Virus record (IMG/VR): IMGVR_UViG_3300028800_000111
Span: 1 to 56,118 of that record
DNA length: 56,118 nucleotides
DNA from: a virus
Reading direction: 5' to 3' (one strand)
Position numbers and translations under genes: made by a program. Positions 31,514 through 40,483 of the stretch are shown in pieces (within the stretch, counting starts at the first letter, position 1; each line of letters begins with the position of its first letter). The notes beneath the pieces were generated by a model that saw only the letters and a list, made by a program, of their open reading frames with translations, had not been told where the DNA came from and did not search any database.

Positions 31514-33046
31514 ATGGGGAAGAAGGCTACTACAATCGGCGGTGTTGGCTCGCCTTCAAGCGCCACCGTCCCAGCCGGCGCGGGGCTCTACTACGACTCC
31601 ACGGGAGCGCTGGTAGTCGGCATTGCGCCAAACCCCGGCAATATCGCAGGCAACGGGCGCTTCGACATCCTGGACGGGTCAGGCAACCCGGTAGCGTGGC
31701 ACTTGGCTGGCTCCGCGACCGTATCCTCAACAGCCATTCCAGGCGGCAATCACTCAGTTTCTACGGGCATTACCGGCAGCGCGGTGACATTCCTGTCCTC
31801 TGATCCCATCGCCATATCCGCCGCGCAATCCTACTATGCTCAGTTTATTGCTGAGGTGGACTCGGGAAGCTCTGCGGCAATCCTGTTCTACGCGGATATT
31901 TACGACAACACCAACACGCTTATTAACACCGTGTTGATTAGTGGGTTCGGATCAACGCCGACAACTTGGACCCAGACTGGCAGCCAGTTCGCGGTTCCGG
32001 CCGGAAATGGGTCCACCGTCAAACTGCGCTGGACCGTGCAAGGCTCTGGCTCCGGGCAGGCGCGCATCGGCTCAGTGGCATTGGTCAATACCATCGTCAA
32101 TCCGTACATCGCGCAGAACGCCATTGCCGCCGGCAACATGCAGGCGAACTCGATCACGGCGGCCGGCGGCGCTGTGGCTGCGAACGCCATCGTGGACAGC
32201 AATATCGCCGCGATGAATGTGTCGAAGCTGATTGCGGGCACGGTCATCTTCACGGGGACGGTGTTCTTCTCGCAGGGTTCCGCGAACCCGGTAATGGAGC
32301 TTTCGAGTACGGATATCTATCTATTCGGCGTTGCAGCCACGGGCGGCGGCAGCGGGTTGACGAGTTCGCCATATATCAACATCAACAACAGCCTCGGCGT
32401 GCTAGTTTCGTCGGGCGGCACCGGCCCCTCGGTGACGATCAACGGGGGCGGTGGCGTCACAGTGTGGCAGGTGAACGGCAGCGTGGCGCATCCCTATGTT
32501 TCCGTCTCTGGCACAGGTGTACTGATCTCCGATGGCGGTTCAACAACTCTGACGGCGAGCGCTGGAGCTGTAACAATCCAGAACGGCTCAACACAGGCCT
32601 CGATGTCCGCCAGCGGTTTTGTTGCATCCAACGGAGCCAACAGCGTTACCGTTAATGGCAGCGGCGTTGTGATTGTGGGAGGCTCGCTTACCTCTCCGTC
32701 CATTACGGGCGGAGCGATGAGCGGCACTACTTTAACCTTGGCTGCTACATCGACTGGCGTCACGAAGACAGTTACCCTCAATCCGGCGGCCAACTTCGCT
32801 ACCCCCGTGTTGATCCAATCGAGCACAGGCACAAGTGTTTCCCTCGACCCGGACCTTGGCGTATTTGTGCGTTTCGGTCTTTTGCGCAGCAATCTTCAGT
32901 ACAACGGGCTGCAATTCAACGGCGCGCAAGTGCTTACGACACGCCAAACCGGCCCCGGCACTCCCAGCGGCTGGGCTGATTCGACAGCTCAAACGTGGGC
33001 GGGAAATCTGCTCACCGCTCTGCAAACACATGGCATGGTGACTTAG
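31514..33046 (+). CDS. Tail tip extension / fibre protein, 510 aa
   Basis: The start follows the previous stop directly. The N-terminal 190 residues form a carbohydrate-module-like domain (GNGRFDILDGSGNPVAWHLA). Then NPYIAQNAIAAGNMQANSIT ... AMNVSKLIAGTVIFTGTVFF recalls the C-terminal stalk of gpJ-type proteins (DUF1983-like), and a beta-rich Ser/Gly/Thr stalk follows to GWADSTAQTWAGNLLTAL. Seemingly the split-off end of the central fibre. Confidence 0.7.
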   Translation: MGKKATTIGGVGSPSSATVPAGAGLYYDSTGALVVGIAPNPGNIAGNGRFDILDGSGNPVAWHLAGSATVSSTAIPGGNHSVSTGITGSAVTFLSSDPIAISAAQSYYAQFIAEVDSGSSAAILFYADIYDNTNTLINTVLISGFGSTPTTWTQTGSQFAVPAGNGSTVKLRWTVQGSGSGQARIGSVALVNTIVNPYIAQNAIAAGNMQANSITAAGGAVAANAIVDSNIAAMNVSKLIAGTVIFTGTVFFSQGSANPVMELSSTDIYLFGVAATGGGSGLTSSPYININNSLGVLVSSGGTGPSVTINGGGGVTVWQVNGSVAHPYVSVSGTGVLISDGGSTTLTASAGAVTIQNGSTQASMSASGFVASNGANSVTVNGSGVVIVGGSLTSPSITGGAMSGTTLTLAATSTGVTKTVTLNPAANFATPVLIQSSTGTSVSLDPDLGVFVRFGLLRSNLQYNGLQFNGAQVLTTRQTGPGTPSGWADSTAQTWAGNLLTALQTHGMVT

Positions 33047-33060
33047 GAACAAAACCTTTC

Positions 33061-33396
33061 ATGAGAATACTCGCTTTCTTTCTATTAGCGCTGGCAGTCC
33101 CGGCTGCCACGTGGGACGGCGCCAAGGGAACAATTACCGTCAGCACGCAGGGCGATGGGCTCACTACTATTGTGGCCGTGTCTTCGATTGATCCCGCTGT
33201 CAGTATGTTCCAGGTATCGGCACTCTGCGATTGCGTCGGGCGGCGTTCCATACAGATCATCCCGGCGACGGTGAGTCCAAAGCTTGGGCCGCGATCATCC
33301 TTCGCCGTCTTCGATATTCCCGAGACGGCAATTTATGGCGTATCTGTCATTGCCTTGAAGGCCACGGAAGTTCAGCAGTTTGGAAGCATTCGATGA
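33061..33396 (+). CDS. Small exported protein, 111 aa
   Basis: The ATG at 33061 opens a clean Sec signal (MRILAFFLLALAVPAAT, cleavage about residue 16). The mature part is beta-rich with one CDC motif. It directly follows the tail fibre gene and couples to the next (ATGA 33393). No family recognised. Confidence 0.55.
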   Translation: MRILAFFLLALAVPAATWDGAKGTITVSTQGDGLTTIVAVSSIDPAVSMFQVSALCDCVGRRSIQIIPATVSPKLGPRSSFAVFDIPETAIYGVSVIALKATEVQQFGSIR

Positions 33397-33734
33397 AAAT
33401 CACTCTAAACGGAATGGAAGTACCTTACATGGATTCCATCTTGCAAGTTGCGCGTTCGAATAGTCGCACGGAAGCGCTTCTGATTCGCGATCTGCGGATC
33501 AAGGTTCTGCCACCAAAGCTGAGGGCGGAGATTGAGGTCGCGGGAGCACCTGCTGGCACCTGCAATCGGGCGACCGTCCAAACCATGCAGCCACGTGTCT
33601 GCACGCTGAGCGATGCGGAATCAGCGGTGATGGTCAAAGCCATGGAGCAATTGGAGGCCGGGGTTGGGGTGCGCCAGGAAGACGTGCCATGGTTCTACCG
33701 CGTACTCGACAAGCTGAAGGCGAAGAACCCGTAA
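33393..33734 (+). CDS. Hypothetical protein, 113 aa
   Basis: The start is ATGA-coupled at 33393; the longer upstream frame is ignored. MKITLNGMEVPYMDSILQVA ... AVMVKAMEQLEAGVGV: a small alpha/beta cytosolic protein. No family recognised. Confidence 0.5.
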   Translation: MKITLNGMEVPYMDSILQVARSNSRTEALLIRDLRIKVLPPKLRAEIEVAGAPAGTCNRATVQTMQPRVCTLSDAESAVMVKAMEQLEAGVGVRQEDVPWFYRVLDKLKAKNP

Positions 33735-33742
33735 GGAGCAAT

Positions 33743-34081
33743 ATGATTACGATCACAGTCAAGCAAGACGGACAGCCGGCGCAGAAGTTCACCATCCCGG
33801 ATGAAGCGCAGAAGTCGCTGGAGCAGTACCGCGAATCGCTGCTCGTCTCCAGGCCATTCGAGGTAGAGACGAAGGACGGCGCGAAGGTGATTCAGCACCG
33901 CATGGTTCCGCAGTTCGACTCTGTTCTCGATCTGGCCAAGCGAGCGCTCTTTGAAAACGTCGTGAACCCTGCGTTGCATCGCTTCCCGCCGCCGACTGTC
34001 GCCGAAGCCCAACGCCAGCACGCAGCCGCAACGCAGGCGCTCGCCGATGCGCACGCGAAGTCTGCTGGATTTCTGGAATAA
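33743..34081 (+). CDS. Hypothetical protein, 112 aa
   Basis: AAGGAG six bases upstream of the ATG at 33743. The N-terminus MITITVKQDGQPAQKFTIPD is beta, followed by long helices and an Ala/Gln-rich C-terminus (AEAQRQHAAATQALADAHAK). Perhaps a coiled-coil assembly factor; no family recognised. Confidence 0.5.
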   Translation: MITITVKQDGQPAQKFTIPDEAQKSLEQYRESLLVSRPFEVETKDGAKVIQHRMVPQFDSVLDLAKRALFENVVNPALHRFPPPTVAEAQRQHAAATQALADAHAKSAGFLE

Positions 34082-34085
34082 GCCC

Positions 34086-34439
34086 ATGGACCCCCTCAAC
34101 TCCACCGCGCTCGAAGCCGCCGGCATCGCGATAGTAGACCGCGCGCAGCAAGCGCTGGGAGCCGAACGCGTGGCGCTCCTGGCCGCCCTGGACGCGCGGG
34201 AAGGGCCGCTGGTGCTCCAGCTATCCAACCTACTGGCAGGGGCCTTGCAGGGGCTGCAAGCGACGGAAGACAAAGCGGCAGGAGATCTGCATGGCTTGCT
34301 GGACAGGCTGAACGGCGCGTCAGTGGCAATGTCACTGGAAGAGGGCCGGGCAGTTTGGAAGCTCTCAATTCCACCGCGCAAGATCGATATCACTGTTTTA
34401 TCCGGCACAGCCGGGAACGAATCCGCCTCCAAGCTTTGA
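34086..34439 (+). CDS. Helical hypothetical protein, 117 aa
   Basis: The ATG at 34086 follows the previous stop. Alanine/leucine-rich helices (ALGAERVALLAALDAREG, then LVLQLSNLLAGALQGLQ). The last 14 residues are encoded by repeat copy C2, so the original end may have been changed. Confidence 0.45.
   Translation: MDPLNSTALEAAGIAIVDRAQQALGAERVALLAALDAREGPLVLQLSNLLAGALQGLQATEDKAAGDLHGLLDRLNGASVAMSLEEGRAVWKLSIPPRKIDITVLSGTAGNESASKL
34398..34419 (+). repeat. Dispersed repeat family C, copy 2
   Basis: TTAT + CCGGCACAGCCGGGA + ACG: one base differs from copies 1, 3 and 4 (GAGCG). CTGTT precedes it, as CTGTT or TTGTT does in copies 3 and 4. It lies at the 3' end of the gene above. Confidence 0.7.
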
Positions 34440-34464
34440 TGATTTGCCAGCGGAGTATTGATCG

Positions 34465-34520
34465 TCGGTGGCTCAACTCCACGTCTTCGTAGCGCGACAC
34501 GACGGTGCGCGATGCAACAG
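34465..34520 (+). repeat. Dispersed repeat family B, copy 4 (diverged)
   Basis: TCGG near 34465 and GGTGCGCGATGCAACAG at 34504-34520 match, in order and near spacing, the two conserved ends of family B. It lies immediately upstream of the ribosome site (GAAAGGAAG) of the next gene. Confidence 0.35.
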
Positions 34521-34542
34521 TAACTCGAAAGGAAGCTCTCAG

Positions 34543-34911
34543 ATGACTTACAAACGTGTCTATGTCCCCGTGCTCCTGGCCTTCGTCGTGGCCTCGTGCG
34601 GCCTACTGATATCCGAGCGCCACGTTCACGCTCAAGGCCCCGGCATACTCACCACCTACGCCGACGTAACAGCTAACGGCGCAGCCCAAGCACTCGCAGG
34701 CAGCGGCGCATGCGGCTCGCTGCAACTTGTGGCGCTGAATACCAACACCGGAGTCATCCGCTTCGGAGACGCGAATGTGAGCGCCACGCAAGGCATCCCG
34801 CTCTATCCCGGCAGTCCAGACCGGGAAGCATTGCCCTACACCATCAATCTCTCAGCAATGTACTTCTACGGAGCATCGGGCGATAAGCTCAGCTTCACGT
34901 GCATGCGGTAA
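34543..34911 (+). CDS. Small exported protein, 122 aa
   Basis: AAAGGAAG upstream. The N-terminus MTYKRVYVPVLLAFVVASCG ... RHVHAQG is a signal or anchor with a likely cut after HAQ. The mature part (TTYADVTANGAAQALAGSGA ... GVIRFGDANVSATQGIPL) is beta-rich and resembles small virion or surface proteins seen in metagenomic phages. Placed directly before the beta-helix protein. Confidence 0.55.
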   Translation: MTYKRVYVPVLLAFVVASCGLLISERHVHAQGPGILTTYADVTANGAAQALAGSGACGSLQLVALNTNTGVIRFGDANVSATQGIPLYPGSPDREALPYTINLSAMYFYGASGDKLSFTCMR

Positions 34912-34924
34912 CCGGAGGCTCATC

Positions 34925-36784
34925 ATGCGAACGATCCTGACGACTCTTTTGGTGTGCGCTGGGCTTCCCTGCGCCGCGTATGGGCAGGCGGTGGGCGTGC
35001 AGCCGCCCGCGCTGCCGATCAAGTGCGCGGGTGGTAGCTGTACGATAAGCAATACGCTGCCAAACCTCGTCGGCACAACTACCTTCTATGCCGACCTGTA
35101 CAGCGGGGCCGATGCGAGCGTGAAAATCAATGCCTGTATCCAGCAGGCGATTCTCTCCAGCGGCATCCTGCGCAGTGTTACCGTCACGACGGGTACCGAT
35201 ACCAGCCTCCCGAATTCCGGCTCCTGGATTACGTCAGGCGGCGGGGGAACAGGGGCCACTGGCACTTTTACCGCCAGTGGTGGAAATTTGGCCACGGTCA
35301 CGATTACAACAGGCGGGGCCGGGTACGCCAGCAACCCTACGCTTGTCCCGAATAGCGGCTCCATCGGTACAAGCGCCATCAGTTTCGCAGGCGATGGAGG
35401 CACATGCGATGCCCGCAAGCTCGGTGGCACGCAATCCCAAGCGATGTCCCAGACGATTGCGCTGGGCAGCGTAGGTCAATCAGCCAACGCGGTTGGAGTC
35501 ACACTGCTGCTTCCCAATACGGGCCTTTGGACGTGGGGCCTCACGGGCGGTACGGCGTGCGGTCTGTACCAATATGGCGGCACTAGTCTAATCGGAACCG
35601 CCGTGGGCGGCGGCTCCAATCGAATGTATTTGGACGCTGCGGGCGGTGCCAACATGGACAGCCTGTATTGCACTGAGGCCTCACCGAGCGGCGGTGGTGC
35701 ATATATTCGCGCTGAAGGTTTTTACGTGCGGAACTCTGGCGGTGGGGCCTTTGCTAACGGACTCGCTCATTTCCGAAAACTGTGGGATGAGTCTCACTTC
35801 CAATGGATTTCCGTCAACAATCCCACTGGCGACGGCATGGTGATCGAACAGGCCTGCTGCGGCGACACCTTTGATAATTTCTACGTGTACGGGTCTGGCG
35901 CAACGACCAACAATGCGTCCGGGTATCCGCTGAAGATTCTCGGCGGGACCATCGGCGATGCGGCCATCAAGATCAGCAACAGCACGTTCAACGGTCCAGG
36001 CAAGGGCAAGTACAACATCTACATCGCTCCAACGGGCGGCGCAACTGTTCGGAGCCTGACCTTCGACAACGTGTATCTGGAGAAGTACTCCACGGACGAT
36101 GCTTCGACGGCTTTGGTTTACAACGGTGCGAATTCCAACGGCGTGCATTTCACGGGCGGTTACGCTTGGCCGGGAACGCAGTGCAATTCGGCTTGCACGC
36201 AAGTCATTTTCGAGAACCATTCCGACGATGGCTTTCAGGTCGATAATTTCGGCATCTACTATACCGACACAGCTGCCATCAACGATGTGGCCAACGGGAT
36301 TTCGATTCCAGGGCCTAGCGGACTCTACGATTGGTTCGCCCACTACTCGGCGACCATAACGCACAATGGATCGTACGCCAATGGCCCCATCCCTCAGATT
36401 GTTTACGTCAACGATCAAACGGCCCAAACCGCGAATCTCGCAGGGACATACACGGTCCCCTCGACCGATGCCGGGGCCTACCGGGCAACTTGCTACGTTG
36501 TGCTGACACGAGCCGCAACCAGTTCCTCAACCCTACCCAACTGCTACATCAACTACACCGACGAGGACACCAGTCACGGGAATAGCTATTGGTTCACCGG
36601 CAATGGGTACACCGGCAACTCCGTTGGAGGCAGCAACCTTAATCAGGCCTCCGCAAACGGAGCCATTTTCAACGCGGCGGCATCGTCCACGATTCAGATC
36701 GGAACCACGAATTACGCCAGTTCGGGAGCCACGGCGATGCAGTACGCCGTCCATGTTCAGTTGGAACTTCTGCGACGGCACTAG
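34925..36784 (+). CDS. Beta-helix tail-spike-like protein with signal peptide, 619 aa
   Basis: Residues 1-21 (MRTILTTLLVCAGLPCAAYG, cut near AYGQ) form a Sec signal. The rest shows a tail-spike plan: TTTFYADLYSGADASVKINA, the usual start of a pectate-lyase-like right-handed beta-helix, then rungs rich in N, G, T and I (ALVYNGANSNGVHFTGGY, FENHSDDGFQVDNFGIYY), and a C-terminal beta domain. Such proteins bind or cut surface glycans. A Sec signal on a virion spike is unexpected; it may instead be a host-displayed glycan-binding protein. Confidence 0.7.
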   Translation: MRTILTTLLVCAGLPCAAYGQAVGVQPPALPIKCAGGSCTISNTLPNLVGTTTFYADLYSGADASVKINACIQQAILSSGILRSVTVTTGTDTSLPNSGSWITSGGGGTGATGTFTASGGNLATVTITTGGAGYASNPTLVPNSGSIGTSAISFAGDGGTCDARKLGGTQSQAMSQTIALGSVGQSANAVGVTLLLPNTGLWTWGLTGGTACGLYQYGGTSLIGTAVGGGSNRMYLDAAGGANMDSLYCTEASPSGGGAYIRAEGFYVRNSGGGAFANGLAHFRKLWDESHFQWISVNNPTGDGMVIEQACCGDTFDNFYVYGSGATTNNASGYPLKILGGTIGDAAIKISNSTFNGPGKGKYNIYIAPTGGATVRSLTFDNVYLEKYSTDDASTALVYNGANSNGVHFTGGYAWPGTQCNSACTQVIFENHSDDGFQVDNFGIYYTDTAAINDVANGISIPGPSGLYDWFAHYSATITHNGSYANGPIPQIVYVNDQTAQTANLAGTYTVPSTDAGAYRATCYVVLTRAATSSSTLPNCYINYTDEDTSHGNSYWFTGNGYTGNSVGGSNLNQASANGAIFNAAASSTIQIGTTNYASSGATAMQYAVHVQLELLRRH

Positions 36785-36813
36785 CAACGTATTTTTTCCC
36801 TACGGTAATCGCA

Positions 36814-37071
36814 ATGATGCCCGCGCCCATCACCGAACCCGCAGTGCTCTCCGTGGAGGCCAAGCAGCGCATGGAGAAGTTCACCAACTACCTCTATGCG
36901 CGATGCGGGCTCGCGGAGAGCACTATCGGATTGGTTACCGGCTACGTGCGGCGCATGATTCCGGCGACTGGCCTGACGCCCTCTGCGGAAGCGCTGGAGC
37001 AATACATCGCGGATATGCGGCGGCGCAAAGTCTCTTACGGCAACCTGACCTTTTGCGTGAACGCGTTTTGA
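36814..37071 (+). CDS. Stand-alone SAM-like (tyrosine recombinase N-terminal) domain, 85 aa
   Basis: EKFTNYLYARCGLAESTIGL ... VRRMIPATGLTPSAEALEQY ... VSYGNLTFCVNAF follows the core-binding domain of XerC/phage tyrosine integrases (helix, GLA-x-STI, Y...V, then the K-x-S-Y-x-x...F helix). The catalytic domain is missing: the stop comes 11 bases before repeat copy C3. Either a truncated integrase fragment or a small regulator using the domain. Confidence 0.55.
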   Translation: MMPAPITEPAVLSVEAKQRMEKFTNYLYARCGLAESTIGLVTGYVRRMIPATGLTPSAEALEQYIADMRRRKVSYGNLTFCVNAF

Positions 37072-37082
37072 TTCTGTTTCCA

Positions 37083-37100
37083 CCGGCACAGCCGGGAGCG
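37083..37100 (+). repeat. Dispersed repeat family C, copy 3
   Basis: CCGGCACAGCCGGGAGCG, preceded by CTGTTTCCA as in copies 2 and 4 (TGTTT-AT). It sits right after the truncated recombinase-like gene. Confidence 0.75.
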
Positions 37101-37151
37101 CTTCTGACTCACAGTTTGTAATCTCCCATCACCGAAAAGGAATCCAATCTT

Positions 37152-38165
37152 ATGAAGACTCTTGTAATCTCGATTTGCGCCTTCGCCGCGCTGCTCTGCG
37201 CGCAAGGCTCCGATTCCGCGGCCTCCATGGACTCCGTACAAGTCCAGGTAGGGCCGAACCTGCCGCTGCACTACCTGCCCGCCGCGATGCCCTACGACGC
37301 GGGCGCGGCGGCATTGCATCCCGTCCACGTGGTACACCGGCGCCCGAAGGCGGGATGCTTCGACACCGCGACGTGCGGCGAGCTCGTGTCCGATGAGTGG
37401 ACGCACAATCTGCGAACCTCTGCCGGCACGACGTATCAGTACAATCAGATGCTCGGCTCGACGGCAGCCGTGATGGCGTATATCGGCCTGACCAATACCG
37501 CCATCACACCCGCCGAAGCGGACGCCACGCTCTCGGGCGAGATCGCGACGAACGGCCTCTCGCGCGCCATCGCAACGCCCACCAACTCTTCGACCACGCT
37601 CAGCGTACCCGCCGCGCCTACGCTTGCGGTGACGGGCGGCTCGGGCGGCACGGCGCAGTTCTACTTCGTGGAGTCGTGCAACTTCGGCATCTGCACGACG
37701 CCCAGCTCCGCGTCGGCCTCGGGCACGCCCAACGCCACGCTCGACGCCACGCACTACATCACCGGCACGTTCACGGGGCAGCTCGGCGCGCAAAGCTATG
37801 TCATCATCCGCAGCAACTCCAGCTCAGCGCCCAGCGGCTCGCTCGGCGGCGGTTCGACGCAATCCTCCACTGGGCAGGTGGGAGCGCCGGCGATTGCCTG
37901 CACAACGAGTGGCACAGTGGTTACCTGCACGTTCGTCGATCAGAGCAACACCGTGGCAGCGTACACCGTGCCGGGTTCGAACTTGACGAATTTCGGCAAG
38001 GCCACGCTGGTGGAGACCTGGACGGCGACTGGCGCGCAGTCCGCGCAGGCGTTCGGGATCTTCAACGCCAGCAGCTCGGGGACGATGGGCTTCGAGGGCA
38101 CGTTCACTCCCGTCAGCCTCAACACTTCAGACACGCTGCAAATAACATGGTCGCTTTTTTTCTGA
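37152..38165 (+). CDS. Exported fibre-like protein, 337 aa
   Basis: AAAAGGAA upstream. Residues 1-18 (MKTLVISICAFAALLCAQ) form a Sec signal. The middle holds TTYQYNQMLGSTAAVMAYIG, as in phage-associated proteins with N-terminal fibre domains; the rest is Ser/Thr/Gly beta-sheet (SSTTLSVPAAPTLAVTGGSG). It precedes another exported repeat protein. Function unknown; a surface or virion fibre is likely. Confidence 0.6.
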   Translation: MKTLVISICAFAALLCAQGSDSAASMDSVQVQVGPNLPLHYLPAAMPYDAGAAALHPVHVVHRRPKAGCFDTATCGELVSDEWTHNLRTSAGTTYQYNQMLGSTAAVMAYIGLTNTAITPAEADATLSGEIATNGLSRAIATPTNSSTTLSVPAAPTLAVTGGSGGTAQFYFVESCNFGICTTPSSASASGTPNATLDATHYITGTFTGQLGAQSYVIIRSNSSSAPSGSLGGGSTQSSTGQVGAPAIACTTSGTVVTCTFVDQSNTVAAYTVPGSNLTNFGKATLVETWTATGAQSAQAFGIFNASSSGTMGFEGTFTPVSLNTSDTLQITWSLFF

Positions 38166-38193
38166 TTCCGATGCGCTTGTCTGATTAACGCAA

Positions 38194-40371
38194 ATGTCCC
38201 GCCCGCTCCTCATCGCCGCGCTGCTGCTCGCCACGTCTCCCGCGTGGGGCGCGTACACGTACTACCGCACCATCACGACGGACCACACGCAGGCGGGCAC
38301 GGCGGATTCTTCCAGCTTCCCTGTGCTCGTGATGCTGAGTAATGGCGGGGTGGGGTACAGCGTGGGTACGACGCTTAAGACGGTCGCCAATGGCGGGCAC
38401 GTCAATAACACCGTCACGCAGTCCGGTGGAGTGGGCGGCACGGAGCCAGCAGACTTAGTGTTTGGCACCACGAATACGTGCTCTACCTTGCTCCCTTGGG
38501 AAACGGAAAGCTATAGTGCGACGACCGGTACGCTAATCGCCTGGGTGAAGCTCTCTACTCTTCACCACAGTTCGAACGACACGTTTTATATGTGCTATGG
38601 GGATGCCTCGGTAACTACCCAGCAAAACACCGGAGCGTTCAGCCCCTCATTTACCTGGGACTTCTCGTACAAGGGCGTCTATCACTTTATCGATGGCACG
38701 ACGTTGAACCTGATCGATTCCGGCAATGCGGCGAACACGATGACGCACCTCAATAACACGTCAACCGCGACTGCTGGGATTATCGACGGAGGGGTCAGTT
38801 ATACCGGGCAGAACGATACCACCACAAGCTCCTTTGCCATCGGAGCGGGGTCGAACTGGAGTGTTGAATACTGGGTAAACCTCAATAACGTCTCGTATGG
38901 TAAAGGAACCTGGACACTCGGTCTGTCAAACAATTACGCGGATACCTTTGACGGAACGAATATTATATTCAGATGGGCTGGGGTTACGGTGCAGGCAGCA
39001 ATGACAACCGGGTCCTGGGTCCATGTAGCTATGACCGTGGACAGCGCCGGCACGACGATGACGTTGTACCTCAATGGTGTTTCCGTAGCGTCTGGGTCCA
39101 GCGCGGCGAACACGTCCCAAAACACGTTCATCACCGGGTCGAACGTAAACGACTTCATGAGCGGCACGATGGACGAAATGCGAGCGTCGACTGCTGTTCG
39201 CAGCTCATCTTGGATCACGGCCGACTACAACAACCAAAAGGCCTCCAGCACGTTCCTGACAATCGGCGCCCAAACGGGCGGTTCGGTCGCCTACAACGCG
39301 GCGGTGCTCGACGCGCTCTCCGCGTTCGACGCGGGCGCGGGCGTGGCCGCGCACTTCGCCACGCCGCGCGACACGGCGCTGGCGTTTGAACGCGCCACGG
39401 GCTTCGCGGCGCACTTCGGGGTAGTGTCGGACCGGATCTACCTTTCGGAATCGTCCACGGTCCACGGGGCGCATTTCGCGGTACCGTCAGACGCGCCCCT
39501 GCTGAGCGAGCGCGCCACGGGCTTTGCAGCGCACTTCGGGGCAGCGTCAGACCGCACATACCTAGCGGAAGGCTCCACGGGGCTCGCTGCACATTTCGCG
39601 GGGCCATCAGACGCGCCGCTGCTCAGCGAATCGGCGGCGGCCCATGCAGCGCACTTTGGGGCGGTGTCGGACGCGATGCGCTTCAGCGATACGGGCGTGG
39701 AATTCGCGGCGCATCTGGCGGCGGCGGCCGACGCCATGCGATTGAGCGACGGCGGATCGACCTTTGCCGCGCACTTCGCCACGGCGTTCGACACATCGCG
39801 GTTGGGTGAGGGCGTTACGGCCTTGCGGGTGAAGCTGATCTTCGTGAGCGATGTGATGGGCGCGTTCGACAGCGCGGCGCGGATCGCGGGCTTGCATGTG
39901 GCGGGGGTGGATGCGCCGGGGGTGTCCGATGCTGCGAGTGAGAGTGCGGGGCTGCATGTGTCGGCGTCCGATGCGCTGGGATTGCGTGAGGGCGTTACGA
40001 GAGGGCGTGCGGTGAGTGTGTCGGATGTGCTGGCGGGAGCGGACGCGGCGAGCCGCCTGGCTGCGCATTACGCGCTGGCGTCGGATGTGCTTGTGATGGC
40101 GTCCACAGTGGGAGCGATACGCGGGCGTGTGGTGTCGGTGTCTGATGGCACGGCGGTAGTGGAAGTAAGCGGGACGCAAGCAGGGCGGTTCCGCGCGGTG
40201 CTCGATGCGATGGGGTTGCGAGAGACGCTGGAGCATACTGGGAGTGCGGCAGTTGTAATTCTGCCGGAGCACTTAGCTGTATATCTAGAGTTTGTGAAGC
40301 TGGCGAGTTACTTGCAGTCGCTGTTTGGGGCGTATGTGAAACAAGTAACTGTGTTGATTGTCGGGCAATGA
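38194..40371 (+). CDS. Exported DUF2341/LamG protein with 20-residue repeats, 725 aa
   Basis: A Sec signal (MSRPLLIAALLLATSPAWG). Residues 20-150 resemble DUF2341 (YYRTITTDHTQAG ... FPVLVMLS ... VKLSTLHHSSNDTFYMCYGD), a glycan-binding-like domain. Residues 155-365 are a LamG/concanavalin-like sandwich (GSNWSVEYWVNLNNVSYGKG ... HVAMTVDSAGTTMTLYLNGV). From about residue 370 a chain of 20-residue units (AAHFx3SDx3LSEx6 pattern) follows, about ten regular and several degenerate. It ends in a hydrophobic helix (FVKLASYLQSLFGAYV). Likely adhesive; display site unknown. Confidence 0.7.
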   Translation: MSRPLLIAALLLATSPAWGAYTYYRTITTDHTQAGTADSSSFPVLVMLSNGGVGYSVGTTLKTVANGGHVNNTVTQSGGVGGTEPADLVFGTTNTCSTLLPWETESYSATTGTLIAWVKLSTLHHSSNDTFYMCYGDASVTTQQNTGAFSPSFTWDFSYKGVYHFIDGTTLNLIDSGNAANTMTHLNNTSTATAGIIDGGVSYTGQNDTTTSSFAIGAGSNWSVEYWVNLNNVSYGKGTWTLGLSNNYADTFDGTNIIFRWAGVTVQAAMTTGSWVHVAMTVDSAGTTMTLYLNGVSVASGSSAANTSQNTFITGSNVNDFMSGTMDEMRASTAVRSSSWITADYNNQKASSTFLTIGAQTGGSVAYNAAVLDALSAFDAGAGVAAHFATPRDTALAFERATGFAAHFGVVSDRIYLSESSTVHGAHFAVPSDAPLLSERATGFAAHFGAASDRTYLAEGSTGLAAHFAGPSDAPLLSESAAAHAAHFGAVSDAMRFSDTGVEFAAHLAAAADAMRLSDGGSTFAAHFATAFDTSRLGEGVTALRVKLIFVSDVMGAFDSAARIAGLHVAGVDAPGVSDAASESAGLHVSASDALGLREGVTRGRAVSVSDVLAGADAASRLAAHYALASDVLVMASTVGAIRGRVVSVSDGTAVVEVSGTQAGRFRAVLDAMGLRETLEHTGSAAVVILPEHLAVYLEFVKLASYLQSLFGAYVKQVTVLIVGQ
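39345..40200 (+). repeat. Tandem 60-bp coding repeats
   Basis: Units of 60 bases coding for 20 residues, with AAHF at the start and SDA.LSE in the middle, regular from about 39345 to 39950, then drifting and with one longer unit. Near-identical DNA stretches between units (for example around 39420, 39540 and 39660) suggest recent duplication. Confidence 0.75.
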
Positions 40372-40374
40372 AGA

Positions 40375-40436
40375 TGTTGGATCGCGCATCGAGCTTTCGC
40401 GTCGTGTTGTTTGAGGGTTCTGTGGGGCCGATGGCT
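40375..40436 (-). repeat. Dispersed repeat family B, copy 2
   Basis: Read on the minus strand: TAGCCATCGGCCCCACAGA at one end and GATGCGCGATCCAAC at the other, the same length as copy 1 at 41878-41938 to within one base. It lies right after the repeat-protein gene. Confidence 0.7.
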
Positions 40437-40483
40437 ACGCCTAAAGTTTGCAGTTGAATCTGAGAGAAAGGAGGAATCGCAAA

